DNA of 12,937 nt from a bacterium. GTDB lineage: Bacteria; Ratteibacteria; UBA8468. Position 1 is the stretch's first letter; every line of letters starts with the position of its first letter. Both the position numbers and the translations under genes were made by a program. Below the pieces are notes generated by a model that did not search any database, was not told where the DNA came from, and was given only the letters and a program-made list of their open reading frames with translations. The DNA is taken from NCBI GenBank assembly GCA_030637775.1, contig DAOWFY010000048.1:1-12937 (forward strand), in the 5' to 3' direction. Below, in pieces: positions 12,925 through 12,937 of this stretch.

Positions 12925-12937
12925 TTGTCATTGCGAG
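12925..12937. repeat. Possible start of a dispersed intergenic repeat, cut by the window end
   Basis: The last bases read TTGTCATTGCGAG. This resembles the opening of a palindromic intergenic repeat of the type TCATTGCGAG...GCAATCTC that I recall from several unrelated bacterial genomes. Only one arm is inside the window, so the inverted partner cannot be checked. Confidence 0.35.

Overview
The window is a compact, protein-dense piece of chromosome (no gap over about 170 bases) with moderate-to-low GC and strongly purine-rich coding strands. A signal-peptide TolC-family channel with a periplasmic adaptor points to a Gram-negative (two-membrane) bacterium. The overall style, with metabolic genes packed in short overlapping operons and small palindromic elements in the gaps, fits a poorly cultured phylum. 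Omnitrophota-like lineages come to mind, but that placement is only an impression. No mobile element, CRISPR array, tRNA or rRNA is visible.

Bases 1-2872 (+ strand) carry a cofactor and sulfur operon: the tail of a probable quinolinate synthase (nadA), cysteine synthase (cysK), a LarE-type PP-loop sulfur transferase, and tRNA 2-thiouridylase (mnmA). The genes are separated by 1 base or overlap by 4 bases. CysK makes the cysteine that normally supplies sulfur. LarE and MnmA are two ATP-dependent sulfur-inserting enzymes, and both show the same CxxC-plus-distal-Cys arrangement.

Bases 2844-5588 (- strand, convergent with mnmA and overlapping it by 29 bases) hold an envelope-type gene set. In transcription order it is a membrane-anchored zinc-ribbon protein, a nucleotidyltransferase-fold protein whose metal-binding Asp residues are replaced by Asn, a TPM-domain membrane protein with a Gly-rich tail, and LemA. 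A strong hairpin lies between the zinc-ribbon gene and the next gene.

Bases 5589-7213: a 55-base divergent promoter region separates the zinc-ribbon gene from a pair encoding an aconitase/LeuD-type small subunit and an isocitrate dehydrogenase. The dehydrogenase carries E. coli-like isocitrate and NADP determinants. The pair probably contributes to 2-oxoglutarate synthesis, although the matching large subunit is not here.

Bases 7214-8565: a cluster of three perfect hairpins, then purA (adenylosuccinate synthetase).

Bases 8566-12937: after another hairpin comes a tightly coupled four-gene export operon, made of a TolC-like outer-membrane channel, a MacA/HlyD-type adaptor, a MacB/LolD-type ATPase and a MacB/FtsX-type permease. 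Together they form a tripartite ABC efflux pump with the ATPase and permease on separate chains. The window ends inside what looks like the start of a dispersed intergenic repeat.
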